Shown here: piece by piece, positions 1-8,990 of the stretch
Position numbering within the stretch: position 1 is the first letter of the stretch
Layout: each line of letters starts with the position of its first letter
Assembly (NCBI GenBank): GCA_014843695.1
Contig: CM026395.1
Span: forward strand, 47,708,813 to 47,772,812
Direction: 5' to 3'
DNA: 64,000 nucleotides
DNA from: Archivesica marissinica
Lineage: Eukaryota; Mollusca; Bivalvia; Venerida; Vesicomyidae
Notes under the pieces: generated by a model
Told to the model about the DNA's origin: nothing
Seen by the model: only the letters and a program-made list of their open reading frames with translations
The model's database searches: none
Made by a program: the position numbers and the translations under genes

Positions 1-145
1 TACCAGGTTTAGAAATTGGATCAGTATTAACTATATAACATTTACAATGTTTATCAATAGATAATAGTTCATCTCTAGCACATACAACACCTTTTAAAGA
101 TGGAAAAATTGTATCTAAAATATATTGTAAAGTGTATGTATCCAT
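1..145 (-). CDS. Adenain-like cysteine protease, N-terminal part (cut by window edge)
   Basis: A reading frame starts at the ATG at 145 and runs off the left edge of the window, so only 48 residues are visible. It contains GVVCARDELL followed by YIVNTDPISKPG. In the adenovirus protease (adenain, peptidase C5) family of Polintons and adintoviruses, a 'G-V-x-A-x-D-x-L' stretch is followed by 'YIVNTDPS-x-x-x-G' just before the catalytic His. The catalytic His, Asp/Glu and Cys would lie outside the window. Family role: processing of capsid proteins during virion maturation. It sits directly downstream of the major capsid gene, as expected in this element class. Identification rests on a short stretch but the match to the family start is specific. 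Confidence 0.7.
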   Translation of the reverse strand, partial: MDTYTLQYILDTIFPSLKGVVCARDELLSIDKHCKCYIVNTDPISKPG

Positions 146-148
146 AAT

Positions 149-1403
149 TTAAGATGTAATAACATTACGTAGACCATCGATCATAATCATATCATCATAT
201 TCAGCATAAACAATAACATTTATAGGTACTGGTAGAGGTTTTGACCATTCCATATCAAATTCTATATTACCATTTTTAATAGGATGAAGATGACCTTCTT
301 CACATCCTAAATCGGGTGTAAAATCAACAGCCCATAAAGTATGGTTTGCTTTATATACAGATATTGGAAATACATAAAGATCTTTACCATGTTCTATACC
401 AAGACCTTTCCAAAAAGATCTATAACTTTGACATACTTCACTATTCTTAGAAGAAAAATTCATTTTTAATGGATTAGCATCTATACTAGTACCATTAACA
501 GTAATTTTTAATTTAGAGATATCAAAATGTTCAAATGAAAATGGTGATTCAGTTTTAGATCCATTCATTACAGAGTTTCTAACTTGACCTATAATAATTC
601 TTTTTGGGATTTGACCATGTATTAGATTTGATTCTATTTTAGATACTAGACCATTCATAACAGTAAATACATTAATATCAACACGTTTAATAGGTATTTT
701 CATAGGTGCAGATCTAAGTGCATTATTTAAAGATATCCATACATTAGGATCTAAAGATACTGTACGTACTTTCAATACTGCTTTAATAATTTTTATTTTA
801 GCACCTAAGTCTACTGAATCGTCACCTATCATATAAAAAGCTGGAGAAGATCTAACTAATCTAATTTTTAATTCACACATATTAGGTAGATTGTCTGGTA
901 ATATCTGTATGTAATTTTCCTTGTAATTCTACTATATGTTGTTTTATTAAATTGTCATGACTCTCTATAGAACTTTGGCCACTAACAATAGCGTCAGCAC
1001 CATCTTGAACAGTATAATTACGTAAACCATCTTTTTGAGCTTTTGACCACATTTGTGTATCTTTTAACATATTTTGTTCATTTTCACTAGAACCACATAA
1101 AGTTTCAAAATAAGCTCTGTAAGAATGTAATGGATTATCTATAATAGATACATTATTTGCATCAACAATTGGATCACCATTACCCTTAAGCATTTGAATT
1201 TTAAGGTTTAATTCTAGATCCATAAGATCTGTCCATTTTTCAGTTTGCCTAGGAATTATAAATTCAATAGGTGCTGTATTATCACCAGGACTAACTAATG
1301 GTTGATGTTCAGTAATAAAAGCTCTATCCATTGTTGTAAGTATTGGAGGTATACTATAGAGGTCCAACTCCCCTTTATTACATAAAGTAGAACCTGTAAT
1401 CAT
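149..1403 (-). pseudogene. Polinton major capsid protein (double jelly roll), one frameshift
   Basis: Two frames make one gene: 882-1403 (173 residues, start ATG at 1403) and 149-880 (continuing in another frame). The N-terminal part has the family opening TTMDRAFITEHQP, then APIEFIIP and WTDLMDLELNLKIQ. I recognise these from the Maverick major capsid proteins often annotated as 'F54H12.2-like'. The second part has VCELKIRLVRSSPAFYMIGD and ends near GLRNVITS. The frame is lost near 910: after LHTDI the first frame stops within a few codons while the family sequence resumes in the neighbouring frame. No homopolymer is present there, so I read this as real decay, although a sequencing indel is possible. 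The total of about 418 residues is somewhat short for the family. Product role: the icosahedral shell hexon-type protein. Confidence 0.8.
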
Positions 1404-1415
1404 ATTTATATTTTT

Positions 1416-1812
1416 ATTAATCGAAATAATCTAAACGTCGTTTTTTAACTGTTTTAAAAGAATGATCGTTACAACGTTTTCTATGTCCTGAACCAGACTG
1501 AACTTTATTTATGTTAATAAGTCCCTTTATACTTTTAGTTTTATTACCAGTTAGAGCAGTCATTAATTTATCTTCTTTCAAATCTTTTAATAATTTATTT
1601 GTAACATGTGTAAGTACATTTTTACCCCTTTTTTAGCAACATGTTTATGGCTGTTTTATTACATCATGTACACCACTGGTAACTTCATTGATTAAAGTAC
1701 TAGCCATATTATCGACTAAATATGGTATAAGATTACTGCCTACAGTTTTTAGTGTAATGCTAAACCATAGCCACGTTGTCTAACACGACCTCTATACACA
1801 GGTATATTCATA
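1416..1812 (-). pseudogene. Small basic/hydrophobic Polinton virion protein, broken
   Basis: From an ATG at 1812 the frame reads MNIPVYRGRVRQRGYGLALH and stops. The neighbouring frame then gives a hydrophobic/amphipathic stretch (LIPYLVDNMASTLINEV), and after a second frame change near 1630 a Lys/Arg-rich tail ends in KKRRLDYFD at about 1416. The opening 'YRGRxRQRGYG' resembles a short Polinton late protein commonly found beside the major capsid gene and sometimes compared with adenovirus minor core proteins. That comparison is from memory of the family. The frame breaks are directly visible. The whole would be about 130 residues, and the start overlaps the end of the next minus-strand gene upstream. 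Confidence 0.5.
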
Positions 1813-2971
1813 ATGGTCTTCTACGAAATTCTAACCTAACTATACAAACATCACCAGTTAAATGAATAGGTTCACCTAATTCATTACGTATAAATATATA
1901 TATATCATTTATACGTTTATCAGTAATCGGTAAATAATGTATATGTTTAAATTGTATACTTTTATGAGTAGTTACATTAGGAGCTTGATTATATGTAAAT
2001 TGTCTTAGTAATTGTGATTGTCCAGATCCTACTATACTAAAATCTATAATATTTGTATATACATATAGGTTTGTAAGACCTAAATACAAATATGGTTCAT
2101 GAACAAAACAATCCATTTTAGGGAATGCAAAATAATGAGGTTTATTACGTACACTAATAACTTCTTGACTTGAATCGATACCTAACATATTACCTAATAA
2201 TGTAGGTACAAGGATTCCTAAATTTTCTGGAATATTTGATACTAAAGATAATGATTTTTTCTTATAATACATATAATAAGGATTATGGTTATATTCCCAA
2301 GATAAAGATACACCAATATCCCAAGCACTAGATGATGCTTTCCAAAGATTATATTTTGTAGATGCCCACAAAGTACTAAACATTTTATTCCAGCTATCTT
2401 CCATAATACTTGTTAAGATTTTATAATCATTATAAACTCCAATAGGTATTTTAAATGGTAATAATGTACAAATATTATCATAATATTTATTAGAAATATT
2501 ATTATCCTTAGGCCCCATAAAACTTCGTTTTACACCATATTTGATAGCAAATTTTTCATCATCTAGATGATCATCTGGGAAAAAATCAGATAAAAATTCA
2601 TGATTAACATCTTTTATGATTTTATAATGATAAAACATGACATATCTATAATTATAATTCATTTTACGATTCCTTTGAGAATCATAAAAAAAATAATCAT
2701 TATATATTGATATACTCTTGTAACCACTTATTAAACGTTGGGGGTATCGAGGATTTCTAATAACTAAAAAAAATGTATTGTTTGAATCTGTAATGTTAAA
2801 TACTTTATTAGGTATAATACCATCAACTAAACCTACTTCCAATTTTTTATCATTACTTAGAGTTATACCATTAGGTATAGAGACTTTAAAATCAGCATTA
2901 TTATCCTGTTCAGATTTAAATTTAATACGTTGACTATCTAATGTAATATAGAAATTTTCAGAACGTTCCAT
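1808..2971 (-). CDS. Minor capsid (penton-like) protein, paralog 1
   Basis: An intact 387-residue frame. It begins MERSENFYITLDSQ and ends with KRINDIYIFIRNELGEP followed by a beta-rich tail. Both ends match the next gene upstream (2971-3825), which begins MEDFYITLMSD and ends RIDEISVNIKNVLGN; the two are paralogs. In Polintons a single-jelly-roll minor capsid (penton) protein lies close to the major capsid gene. The 'FYITL...' opening and the C-terminal 'I..I.I.N.LG..I' fit that protein as I know it. Its ATG shares one base with the stop of the upstream paralog (TAATG), suggesting coupled expression from one message. It is longer than its sister by about 100 residues in the middle. Confidence 0.6.
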   Translation of the reverse strand: MERSENFYITLDSQRIKFKSEQDNNADFKVSIPNGITLSNDKKLEVGLVDGIIPNKVFNITDSNNTFFLVIRNPRYPQRLISGYKSISIYNDYFFYDSQRNRKMNYNYRYVMFYHYKIIKDVNHEFLSDFFPDDHLDDEKFAIKYGVKRSFMGPKDNNISNKYYDNICTLLPFKIPIGVYNDYKILTSIMEDSWNKMFSTLWASTKYNLWKASSSAWDIGVSLSWEYNHNPYYMYYKKKSLSLVSNIPENLGILVPTLLGNMLGIDSSQEVISVRNKPHYFAFPKMDCFVHEPYLYLGLTNLYVYTNIIDFSIVGSGQSQLLRQFTYNQAPNVTTHKSIQFKHIHYLPITDKRINDIYIFIRNELGEPIHLTGDVCIVRLEFRRRPL

Positions 2972-3825
2972 TATACGAAATTATTAAATATATCGTCTCT
3001 TATAAAATGTAATGTTAGTATACACTTACCATCATGGAAATGAATATTATTACCTAAAACGTTTTTTATATTGACAGATATTTCATCTATACGATTACGA
3101 TTTATTTTTATATATTGATCATGTTGAAATTCATTAGTACTATAAAGATTAACATTATTTTTAACTTTAAAAGGTAAAACACGTAGTAATTGTTCTTCAC
3201 CATCAGATATTATTACAGGCTCTATAATATCTATGTAAACATATATAGAACTATCATTAATTAATAGATTAACAGGTTCTTTAAAAGGAGATGGTTCTAT
3301 ATCTATAGGATGTAAAATATAATTTGTAGTAGCATTTAAAAAACCTAATTTTCTACATATATTAGGATGAAACGTTAAACCTATATTAACCTTTGCAGGA
3401 ATTGTATATAATTCGCATACACTATTACTACTACGAAATTTAAGTAATATTTGAAGTACATCATCTGATTCAAGTATACTATTTATATTTATTTTAATTA
3501 CACGATCTAATATATCTTTTATACAAGCATTTATCATTTGCATAAATTGTAAAGGTGTATCATAGAAACCTAGAGGTATAGTACCTCTATAAGGTCCTGG
3601 TTCTAAAACTTCTATATTATCAGGTAATGTAAGCTCAAAATGTTGTTCACCTTCTATAACAATTAATATAGCCCCTGGATAGGTGATTTCAGTTAGGGCT
3701 ACCCGCCATTCTTCTTTATTTAGGTTTATAGGTTTAACTAAATTACATCTAAATTCTGCTACTGTATTATTAGGATATATATTTAAAGAACTATCACTCA
3801 TAAGGGTTATATAGAAATCTTCCAT
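2971..3825 (-). CDS. Minor capsid (penton-like) protein, paralog 2
   Basis: An intact 284-residue frame, paralogous to the 387-residue protein directly downstream on the same strand. The N-terminal half has the shape typical of the Polinton minor capsid protein: ITYPGAILIV, then LGFYDTPLQFMQMINACI, then KLGF. The C-terminal half is beta-rich, including INDSSIYVYIDIIEP. The likely role is the pentameric vertex protein of the capsid. The ATG at 3825 immediately follows the stop of the small membrane-protein frame at about 3827. I am more confident in this member than in its sister because the 'P-G-x-Y...F..M.N..I' segment is well preserved. Confidence 0.65.
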   Translation of the reverse strand: MEDFYITLMSDSSLNIYPNNTVAEFRCNLVKPINLNKEEWRVALTEITYPGAILIVIEGEQHFELTLPDNIEVLEPGPYRGTIPLGFYDTPLQFMQMINACIKDILDRVIKININSILESDDVLQILLKFRSSNSVCELYTIPAKVNIGLTFHPNICRKLGFLNATTNYILHPIDIEPSPFKEPVNLLINDSSIYVYIDIIEPVIISDGEEQLLRVLPFKVKNNVNLYSTNEFQHDQYIKINRNRIDEISVNIKNVLGNNIHFHDGKCILTLHFIRDDIFNNFV

Positions 3826-3826
3826 T

Positions 3827-4111
3827 ATCTTCGTTTCGATATTTTAGGTGAAGGTAAACCTATCCCAGTTATTGTACTTAAAAGAACAAGCCAAACGTCT
3901 TTATTATTTGTATCACCATATGCTAGACCCCACACTGATGCTGCAAAAACACAATAGATGAGTAACATCTGAGCTGTGTATCTATATAGACCAGATAAAT
4001 CTTTAGTTTTATTAGATTTATAGATGGTGTCATGGTTTTACTAAGATCATTATCTATAGATTTTATAGATATTGATTCCATGTTTATATCTTTCTTTAAA
4101 CTTGTATCCAT
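3827..4111 (-). pseudogene. Small two-helix membrane protein, frameshifted
   Basis: One minus frame starts at 4111 (MDTSLKKDINMESIS...) and closes at 3923. From about 3990 the neighbouring frame is open to a TAA at about 3827 and encodes GLYRYTAQMLLIYCVFAASV, then a short polar turn, then VWLVLLSTITGIGLP and a basic end KISKRR. The two hydrophobic stretches around the turn look like two membrane helices. The most economical reading is one gene of about 93 residues with a frame break around 3990-4000. An alternative start inside the second frame (MLLIYC...) would give only 47 residues. The start overlaps the 3' end of the integrase. I recognise no family. Confidence 0.4.
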
Positions 4112-5172
4112 TCATTAAATGAATTTCCGTAACCTTTCCACTTAACAAATATTTCTTTAATTTTATAACCTTTTTTAATGATTACTCTTCGTTTTAATAT
4201 TTTTTCAATATCATAATCGCCTTTATTTTTAATAAATTGTAATTCATTCCTATAAAATGAACCTTTTATTTCCTCACCGTTCAAATCATGAACCTTAAAT
4301 GTTGTTGGAGATCCTTTAATAACTTTATATACAATAAATATTTCTAATGTCCAATTTGGTAAATAACCTTTAGTAAAATGTTTTTTAGTTTTATTAATTC
4401 TTACTTGATCACCAATTTTAATTGATATAATATCTTTAGGTTTATCAACATAGTTAATATTATCGGAAATATATTCATTACCAATATTAACATCTTTAGG
4501 TTTATAACCCGTAGAACTATGTTTAGAAATATTATAATTATCTATAAGATCTTGTAATACATCTATATATTTTTTTGAATTATTATACGTAAAATATTTC
4601 CACATTTTACCTTTAAGGGTTCGTAGAAAACGTTCAATAACACTAGCTTTAGTTTCAGGGTTTTCTGTTGTAAAAAAATGTATATTTTTTTTCTTTAAAA
4701 ACTTTTGAAATGGTTCATTAATAAATTCGCTACCTTTATCAGTTTGTAAAGCTTTAGGTTTTCTATGCGATTCATTTAATATAGCATTAAATGAATGTAT
4801 TAAAGTCTTAGATAATTTATTTTTTATAGGTTATACCCAAGCCATTTTTGAGAATACATCAATAACACATAATAAATAACGATAACCTTTATTATGTGTA
4901 CTAAATATTTGCATATCTGCTAAATCTGCTTGCCATTGAAAATCTATTCCAGCTACTATAGTTTTTCTACGTTTAAATGTTCTTATTATAGGGCTTATGT
5001 AATGTATAAGTTTTTTGTTCTGATAACCAAGTTTTAACATCTTTTAAAGTTAAGGATTTTAATAATATTTTTCCTGCTTTATATAATTTACCGATTCCTG
5101 AAAAAGATGCTGGATCTTTTTTATATCATAATAAATAGAATTTAAAATTTTATCTATTACCAATTTAACCAT
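4096..5172 (-). pseudogene. Polinton integrase (RVE/DDE) with C-terminal chromodomain, broken
   Basis: The gene starts at ATG 5172, overlapping the end of the upstream gene, with MVKLVIDKILNSIYYD. A first frame break sits at a six-A run near 5120, after which DPASFSGIGKLYKAGK appears in another frame. A second break lies near 4985. From there the frame to 4096 is constant and holds WQADLADMQ (first Asp), CVIDVFSKMAWV, an in-frame TAA at 4831-4833, LQTDKGSEF (second Asp) and TKASVIERF (Glu, about 35 residues on). The C-terminus (about 4100-4220) is a chromodomain: a YDIEKIL-type start, then IFVKWKGYGNSFNEW. The family inserts the linear element by a retroviral-type strand transfer and leaves 6-bp target duplications. 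All three catalytic positions survive, but the stop and shifts make it inactive as written. Confidence 0.85.
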
Positions 5173-5894
5173 TTTTTACTTTTTATTTGATCATCATCAT
5201 CATAATTATCATCTGTAAAAGAAGTCTCTGCATCTAATATACGTTTTTGCTGTTTTTTCTTCAAAGGTCTTTTACCAGATGGTGTATTTATTATATTACC
5301 TTTTCTTTTATTAATCAATTCTTTATTTACTAAATTACTCCATCGTTTATTACCAACATTTATTTTTTGATTTTTATTTACTAATTCTTCAGCAACATCT
5401 AACCAACCTACAGCATTTGTTCTAGATTTTCTTTCTCTAGCTGCATCATTCATAATATCTGTTATATTACTACCTATTATAATTTTACCATTAATACTTA
5501 CAATACCTTTTTCATCCCAAGTAACATTAGTATGACCTTTTAATTGTTCTAATAATTTTTTTATAGGTTTTTGCATAGTTTTAGGTATACCTGTAATTAC
5601 ATTATCAACAGATACAGGTTTTAATATATCAGGTGTATATGTAGGTGCTTTAGCTAGTTCACTAGTATATATAGCTTGGTCTTTAAAACTATTATATTTT
5701 AACATATATTCACCATAACGATGCATTTTTTCTGTAGCAGATATATTAGGATCTGTCATTAATTCATCAATATTTTTTTGTATATCTACAGTTTGTATTA
5801 TTTCTGGTTTAGGTGGTAATTTAGCACGTTGATATAAACGTAAACGTTTTAATTCCTCTACATGGGCCTCAGGTACTAAAACCATTTTATTCAT
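5157..5894 (-). CDS. Conserved Polinton-type protein of unknown function
   Basis: An intact frame of 245 residues with an alpha-helical, charged N-terminal half, the motif WDEKGIVSINGKIIIGSNI in the middle, a probable helix DIMNDAARERKSR, and a basic tail with KRPLKKKQQKR and an acidic patch DDNYDDDDQ. I recognise the type: genes of this length with 'W...G...I.G..I..' occur beside the integrase in Mavericks. I cannot name a function; a DNA- or capsid-associated structural protein is a guess from the charge pattern. The first ATG at 5894 overlaps the last bases of the upstream gene (5891-6217) by 4 nt, and its own 3' end overlaps the integrase start, so the three genes are tightly packed and probably co-transcribed. 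Confidence 0.55.
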   Translation of the reverse strand: MNKMVLVPEAHVEELKRLRLYQRAKLPPKPEIIQTVDIQKNIDELMTDPNISATEKMHRYGEYMLKYNSFKDQAIYTSELAKAPTYTPDILKPVSVDNVITGIPKTMQKPIKKLLEQLKGHTNVTWDEKGIVSINGKIIIGSNITDIMNDAARERKSRTNAVGWLDVAEELVNKNQKINVGNKRWSNLVNKELINKRKGNIINTPSGKRPLKKKQQKRILDAETSFTDDNYDDDDQIKSKKWLNW

Positions 5895-6217
5895 AATGTA
5901 TGTTCTACTTTAGATTTTACACTATCTATTAGTACATTTATTAATTTAGGTGTTATTATTTTACGTTTACGTTTAGTAGATATAGTTTTATCGGCTAAAA
6001 AACGTATATCCTTACTCCAATGCTTTAATGAAGCTTTATGACTCTTATTCATATTTACATGACCCTTTAATACATTATGACAACATTCACATTTTATTAA
6101 ACATTTATCACAATGTTTTATTATATTACGTTTAAATGTATCTGGTGTATTACGTAAACCTAATAAAACTTTACCATAACGTTTTATTAATGGTTGTTTA
6201 TTTTTAACTGTTTTCAT
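5891..6217 (-). CDS. Small basic protein with 'GxVxMxK...K-R-K' core
   Basis: 108 residues, intact and Lys-rich. The core CECCHNVLKGHVNMNKSHK then IRFLADKTISTKRKRKII matches a pattern I know from many Polintons: a cluster of hydrophobics, then 'N.L.G.v.L....k..L......lr.la.....s...Kr.ii...GGF'. The same core recurs in the 239-residue protein at 6672-7391, so the two are probably paralogs. In many relatives the core is followed by 'GGFL' and a hydrophobic end; here that end is absent and a similar hydrophobic GG tail sits on the separate 61-residue gene next door. Function unknown; virion-associated and DNA-binding is plausible from charge. Confidence 0.55.
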   Translation of the reverse strand: MKTVKNKQPLIKRYGKVLLGLRNTPDTFKRNIIKHCDKCLIKCECCHNVLKGHVNMNKSHKASLKHWSKDIRFLADKTISTKRKRKIITPKLINVLIDSVKSKVEHTL

Positions 6218-6258
6218 GATAACTATATATTTCGATAATGAGCTTATAAATAAATATA

Positions 6259-6444
6259 TTATACACCTAAACGTTTTATAAGATCTTTAACACCATCAGC
6301 TATAATAGGTGTTAATAGGCCAGCTCCTAATGCAATTAGTGGTAATGGTATAAGACCACCACGTTGATTTCTTCTACCTAATTTACATTTTGTTTTACGT
6401 ATATTATGTCTTCTATGTCTTTTAATAGTATGTTTTCCAGCCAT
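6259..6444 (-). CDS. Small basic protein with RGG and hydrophobic tail (pX/pVI-like)
   Basis: 61 residues. The N-terminal half is very basic (MAGKHTIKRHRRHNIRKTK). It is followed by RRNQRGGLIPLPLIALGAG and an amphipathic end DGVKDLIKRLGV. The layout resembles small core or membrane-lytic virion peptides of adenovirus-like elements. This is a resemblance of composition, not a demonstrated homology. A TATA-like stretch (ATATAAATATATAA) lies about 20-35 bp upstream. The next small gene upstream (6487-6627) has the same opening (M-x-x-KH) and an Arg/Lys-rich body, suggesting a duplicated pair. Confidence 0.5.
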   Translation of the reverse strand: MAGKHTIKRHRRHNIRKTKCKLGRRNQRGGLIPLPLIALGAGLLTPIIADGVKDLIKRLGV

Positions 6445-6486
6445 GATATTATTACTTATGATTATATAAATATATAACTACTATAT

Positions 6487-6627
6487 TTATAATATTCTTA
6501 TTCTTTTCAAAAATATTCTAATATCTTTAGCCTTAATACCTCCGTATTGATTCTTATGTTTTGTTTTATGTTTTATTTTATTATTATGTACTTTTATCAG
6601 ATGTTTATTTTTATGTTTTCTACCCAT
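6487..6627 (-). CDS. Very small basic protein (46 residues), sister of the 61-residue gene
   Basis: An ATG at 6627 opens a 46-codon frame ending at 6487. It reads MGRKHKNKHLIKVHNNK, then a run rich in Lys and His, then QYGGIKAKDIRIFLKRIRIL. The beginning (M-G/A-x-K-H), the basic body, the GG and the amphipathic end parallel the 61-residue protein at 6259-6444. Its start context (GGTATC-ATG) also resembles that gene's (ATATC-ATG). It has its own A/T-rich TATA-like stretch overlapping the end of the next upstream gene near 6663-6674. It is short, so chance cannot be ruled out, but the parallels make it likely real. Confidence 0.45.
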   Translation of the reverse strand: MGRKHKNKHLIKVHNNKIKHKTKHKNQYGGIKAKDIRIFLKRIRIL

Positions 6628-6671
6628 GATACCATTACATTAAATGATATTATATTATGTGTTACATATAT

Positions 6672-7391
6672 TTATAAGTATTGAGATAAATCATCAAGTA
6701 ATGCAGATTTATTAATTGGTTCTTTATTATTATCAAATATATTATTCCAATTAGTTAATATTGGAGATTTATATTGTTTTGTGGGCATTATACGTGTTAA
6801 AAATGAAGTCATAGATGGTAATTGAACTATATTAGGTTGTTTATTTAATGGTGACCATGCTAAAGGATTACTAATATCATCAGATATTGAATTATTGGAG
6901 CTAAAACCTTGAGGTGTATCTATACCTAAAGATGATATAGGACTCATAATAGGTGTCATAGTTTCTAACATAATACCTGTAGGTTTTACAGGTGTAGATG
7001 TTATAGGTTCTTTAAAAGTTATCTTTTTTTTACTTATTTTCTTAGTTTTTTTCTTAACTATTTTAGGTTTAATAACATTTTTTACACTTTTCCAATTCAT
7101 AAATGTACGTATCATTACATCTCCTAAGAAACCTGCACCACCTTTAGTAAGTTGTAATTTTTTTCTATCTATCATAGATGTTTTACTATCACCTATAGCT
7201 TTTATAATATTTTCATGTTTTTTCATAAACTTTAAAGTTTGTTTAGGCATAGGTATTTCATTATCTAATATACCTTTAGCTATTGATATAAACCATTTCA
7301 TTAAACGATTATTTCCTATAGATAATAATTTTTCACGTTTTTCAGGATTTTGTTCCTTCAATAAACGATTTATTAAAACATAGACATTCAT
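6672..7391 (-). CDS. Basic protein with GGAGFLG core and Pro/Ser-rich tail
   Basis: 239 residues, intact. Residues about 30-95 carry the same core as the 108-residue protein: WFISIAKGILDNEIPMPKQ, then KAIGDSKTSMIDRKKLQLTK and GGAGFLGDVM. The core is followed by a strongly basic segment (KPKIVKKKTKKISKKKITF) and then a Pro/Ser/Thr-rich region with several short motifs. The 'KGG(F/A)(L)' end of the core is what I recall of a conserved Polinton virion protein. The basic linker fits nucleic acid or core binding. Function is not known. It lies between the packaging ATPase and the small basic genes in the same orientation. Confidence 0.5.
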   Translation of the reverse strand: MNVYVLINRLLKEQNPEKREKLLSIGNNRLMKWFISIAKGILDNEIPMPKQTLKFMKKHENIIKAIGDSKTSMIDRKKLQLTKGGAGFLGDVMIRTFMNWKSVKNVIKPKIVKKKTKKISKKKITFKEPITSTPVKPTGIMLETMTPIMSPISSLGIDTPQGFSSNNSISDDISNPLAWSPLNKQPNIVQLPSMTSFLTRIMPTKQYKSPILTNWNNIFDNNKEPINKSALLDDLSQYL

Positions 7392-7447
7392 ATTTTATAT
7401 ATATATTCTAGCACCTGTATGATCTGTGTGTGGAAAAATGTCGGTTT

Positions 7448-8044
7448 TTAGTCTAAATTTTTCGTCATTGGATGAAAGTCCAATAATAAATAACCATATG
7501 GAACTTGGGTAGCATTATGATATGCTTCTATTAAATGTTTAATTTGTGATTGTCCAGCTAAAACTTTTATTTGACCTTTATCTCTACTATTCTTAAATAA
7601 TAACATATATTTAGAATTTAAATTTATATTTCTAGAATTCTTAGTCTGTTGATATAAATTTTGAGTTATGTATATACAAGTAGCACCTCTATGATGACCT
7701 TTACGTGTAAACCATGATACAATTTTATCTTCATATTCAGTACCCATCATATCATCAAATATAATCATATAGGGAATATCTGGAGATATTGGAAAATAAG
7801 TATCATCATCTGATGGTATTCCTTCTATAAATGTTATTAAACCATCTTTATCTTCTTTTTTAACATCTTCATATTGAAATTGCCATTCTTTATAACACCA
7901 ATATACATTGCCTATAGGTTTGTCAAATAATATATTTCTATATTTTACTATTTTACCAACAGTTACAGTTTTACCACTACCACTAGGGCCTGCAATAAAT
8001 ATATTGCTAGGATGCCGGAAAATAATGTTATCATTATTATCCAT
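7448..8044 (-). CDS. FtsK/HerA-type genome packaging ATPase
   Basis: 198 residues, intact. The Walker A loop GPSGSGKT is at residues 19-26, preceded by the beta strand SNIFIA. Walker B is at about residues 92-98 (MIIFDD, with the acidic pair D97-D98). A sensor-like segment (CIYITQNLY) follows, then LLFKNSRDKGQ. This is the short A32-like ATPase of Polintons, adintoviruses and large DNA viruses that drives DNA into the preformed capsid. Its size is normal for Polintons. It is one of the few core genes without a frame break. It is the first gene of the leftward block; its start at 8044 faces the plus-strand gene at 8409 across a 364-bp AT-rich gap. Confidence 0.9.
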   Translation of the reverse strand: MDNNDNIIFRHPSNIFIAGPSGSGKTVTVGKIVKYRNILFDKPIGNVYWCYKEWQFQYEDVKKEDKDGLITFIEGIPSDDDTYFPISPDIPYMIIFDDMMGTEYEDKIVSWFTRKGHHRGATCIYITQNLYQQTKNSRNINLNSKYMLLFKNSRDKGQIKVLAGQSQIKHLIEAYHNATQVPYGYLLLDFHPMTKNLD

Positions 8045-8408
8045 GTTTTATGACAATAACAAACAAAATATATATAGATTATGAGATTTTATTTACATTA
8101 TTTCATATATATAAGCATTATAATTAAAAACATATATTGTCTATGTATACATGCAAAAATAAATACAACATTTTATGTACGTGCAGAAATACATTTTTAT
8201 TACAATAACAATTTATGCATACATGTATTATAACATGCTATTATGTAAACAAAGTACTTAAAACAACATTTTTTATATTTCTATTGGCTAACTAATTCTA
8301 TTGGCTAAAATATTATTAAAATGTTTTAATAACATGCACTACTATAAAAACATAGTATATACAACAGTAATAGTAAAAACAATATTCCTTTGTATCTGAT
8401 AGCTTATT
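8045..8408. promoter_or_regulatory. Divergent intergenic control region
   Basis: 364 bp of strongly AT-rich sequence between the leftward packaging/virion block and the rightward gene at 8409. On the plus strand TATAAAAA lies at 8343-8350, about 60 bp before the ATG. On the minus strand the run at about 8070-8080 reads TATATATATTTTG before the ATPase start. Several short stretches rich in CATGTAT/ATACATG are scattered through it. I see no coding frame. A bidirectional promoter is inferred from gene orientation and these TATA-like runs. Confidence 0.45.
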
Positions 8409-8990
8409 ATGAGTTCTGTAATAATGGAAGATATATTAGCAAGTTGTATGGTTGAAAATGGTTTGCCAGTTATAGATAATACGGCATTTAATAAGCCTTA
8501 TAATCTTATACCTGATATACCATATGAGCCATCAACAGGTAATAATTATGCAGATTTGTTAAATGAAGTTAAATTATCAAATTATAATTTTGTTCATATG
8601 AGAAAATCATTAGAAGAAATTGTTATTCATTCTAGAGAAATGTGTAGATTTATGAATGAGAAACGTTTGGTATTTATACCTGAAGAAATTAATGTTCCAG
8701 TTAAATTTACAAATATTGATACAGAAATACCGTATACACCTATAAAGGTACCTAATATTCATATTAATAAAAAATCAATGAATATAACTTCTGATACAAA
8801 AGAAAAACAATCTAAGCAGCATAATGATAAAAAAGATAAATATTATAAATCATCAGATACAAAGGAAAAAAGTAGTAGAAAACGCAAGCATAGTACATCT
8901 TCTAATAATGAAGAAGCTATTAAAATAGCAAAATCGATGAAGCAAAAACCTATTGGTAAAAAGGACATCAAATATTCAACAAATGATTAA
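8409..8990 (+). CDS. Unknown protein with Lys/Ser-rich tail
   Basis: 193 residues, intact, and not recognised. The N-terminal 100 residues look globular. The C-terminal half is hydrophilic and basic, with a repeated SDTKEK motif (two copies) and a bipartite nuclear-localisation-like cluster KSSRKRKHS. A nuclear, DNA- or protein-binding role is an inference from this composition only. Its stop (8988-8990) overlaps the stop of the convergent deoxynucleoside kinase on the other strand (8987-8989), so the two genes end in the same four bases TTAA. A TATA-like run sits at 8343-8350. Confidence 0.5.
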   Translation: MSSVIMEDILASCMVENGLPVIDNTAFNKPYNLIPDIPYEPSTGNNYADLLNEVKLSNYNFVHMRKSLEEIVIHSREMCRFMNEKRLVFIPEEINVPVKFTNIDTEIPYTPIKVPNIHINKKSMNITSDTKEKQSKQHNDKKDKYYKSSDTKEKSSRKRKHSTSSNNEEAIKIAKSMKQKPIGKKDIKYSTND

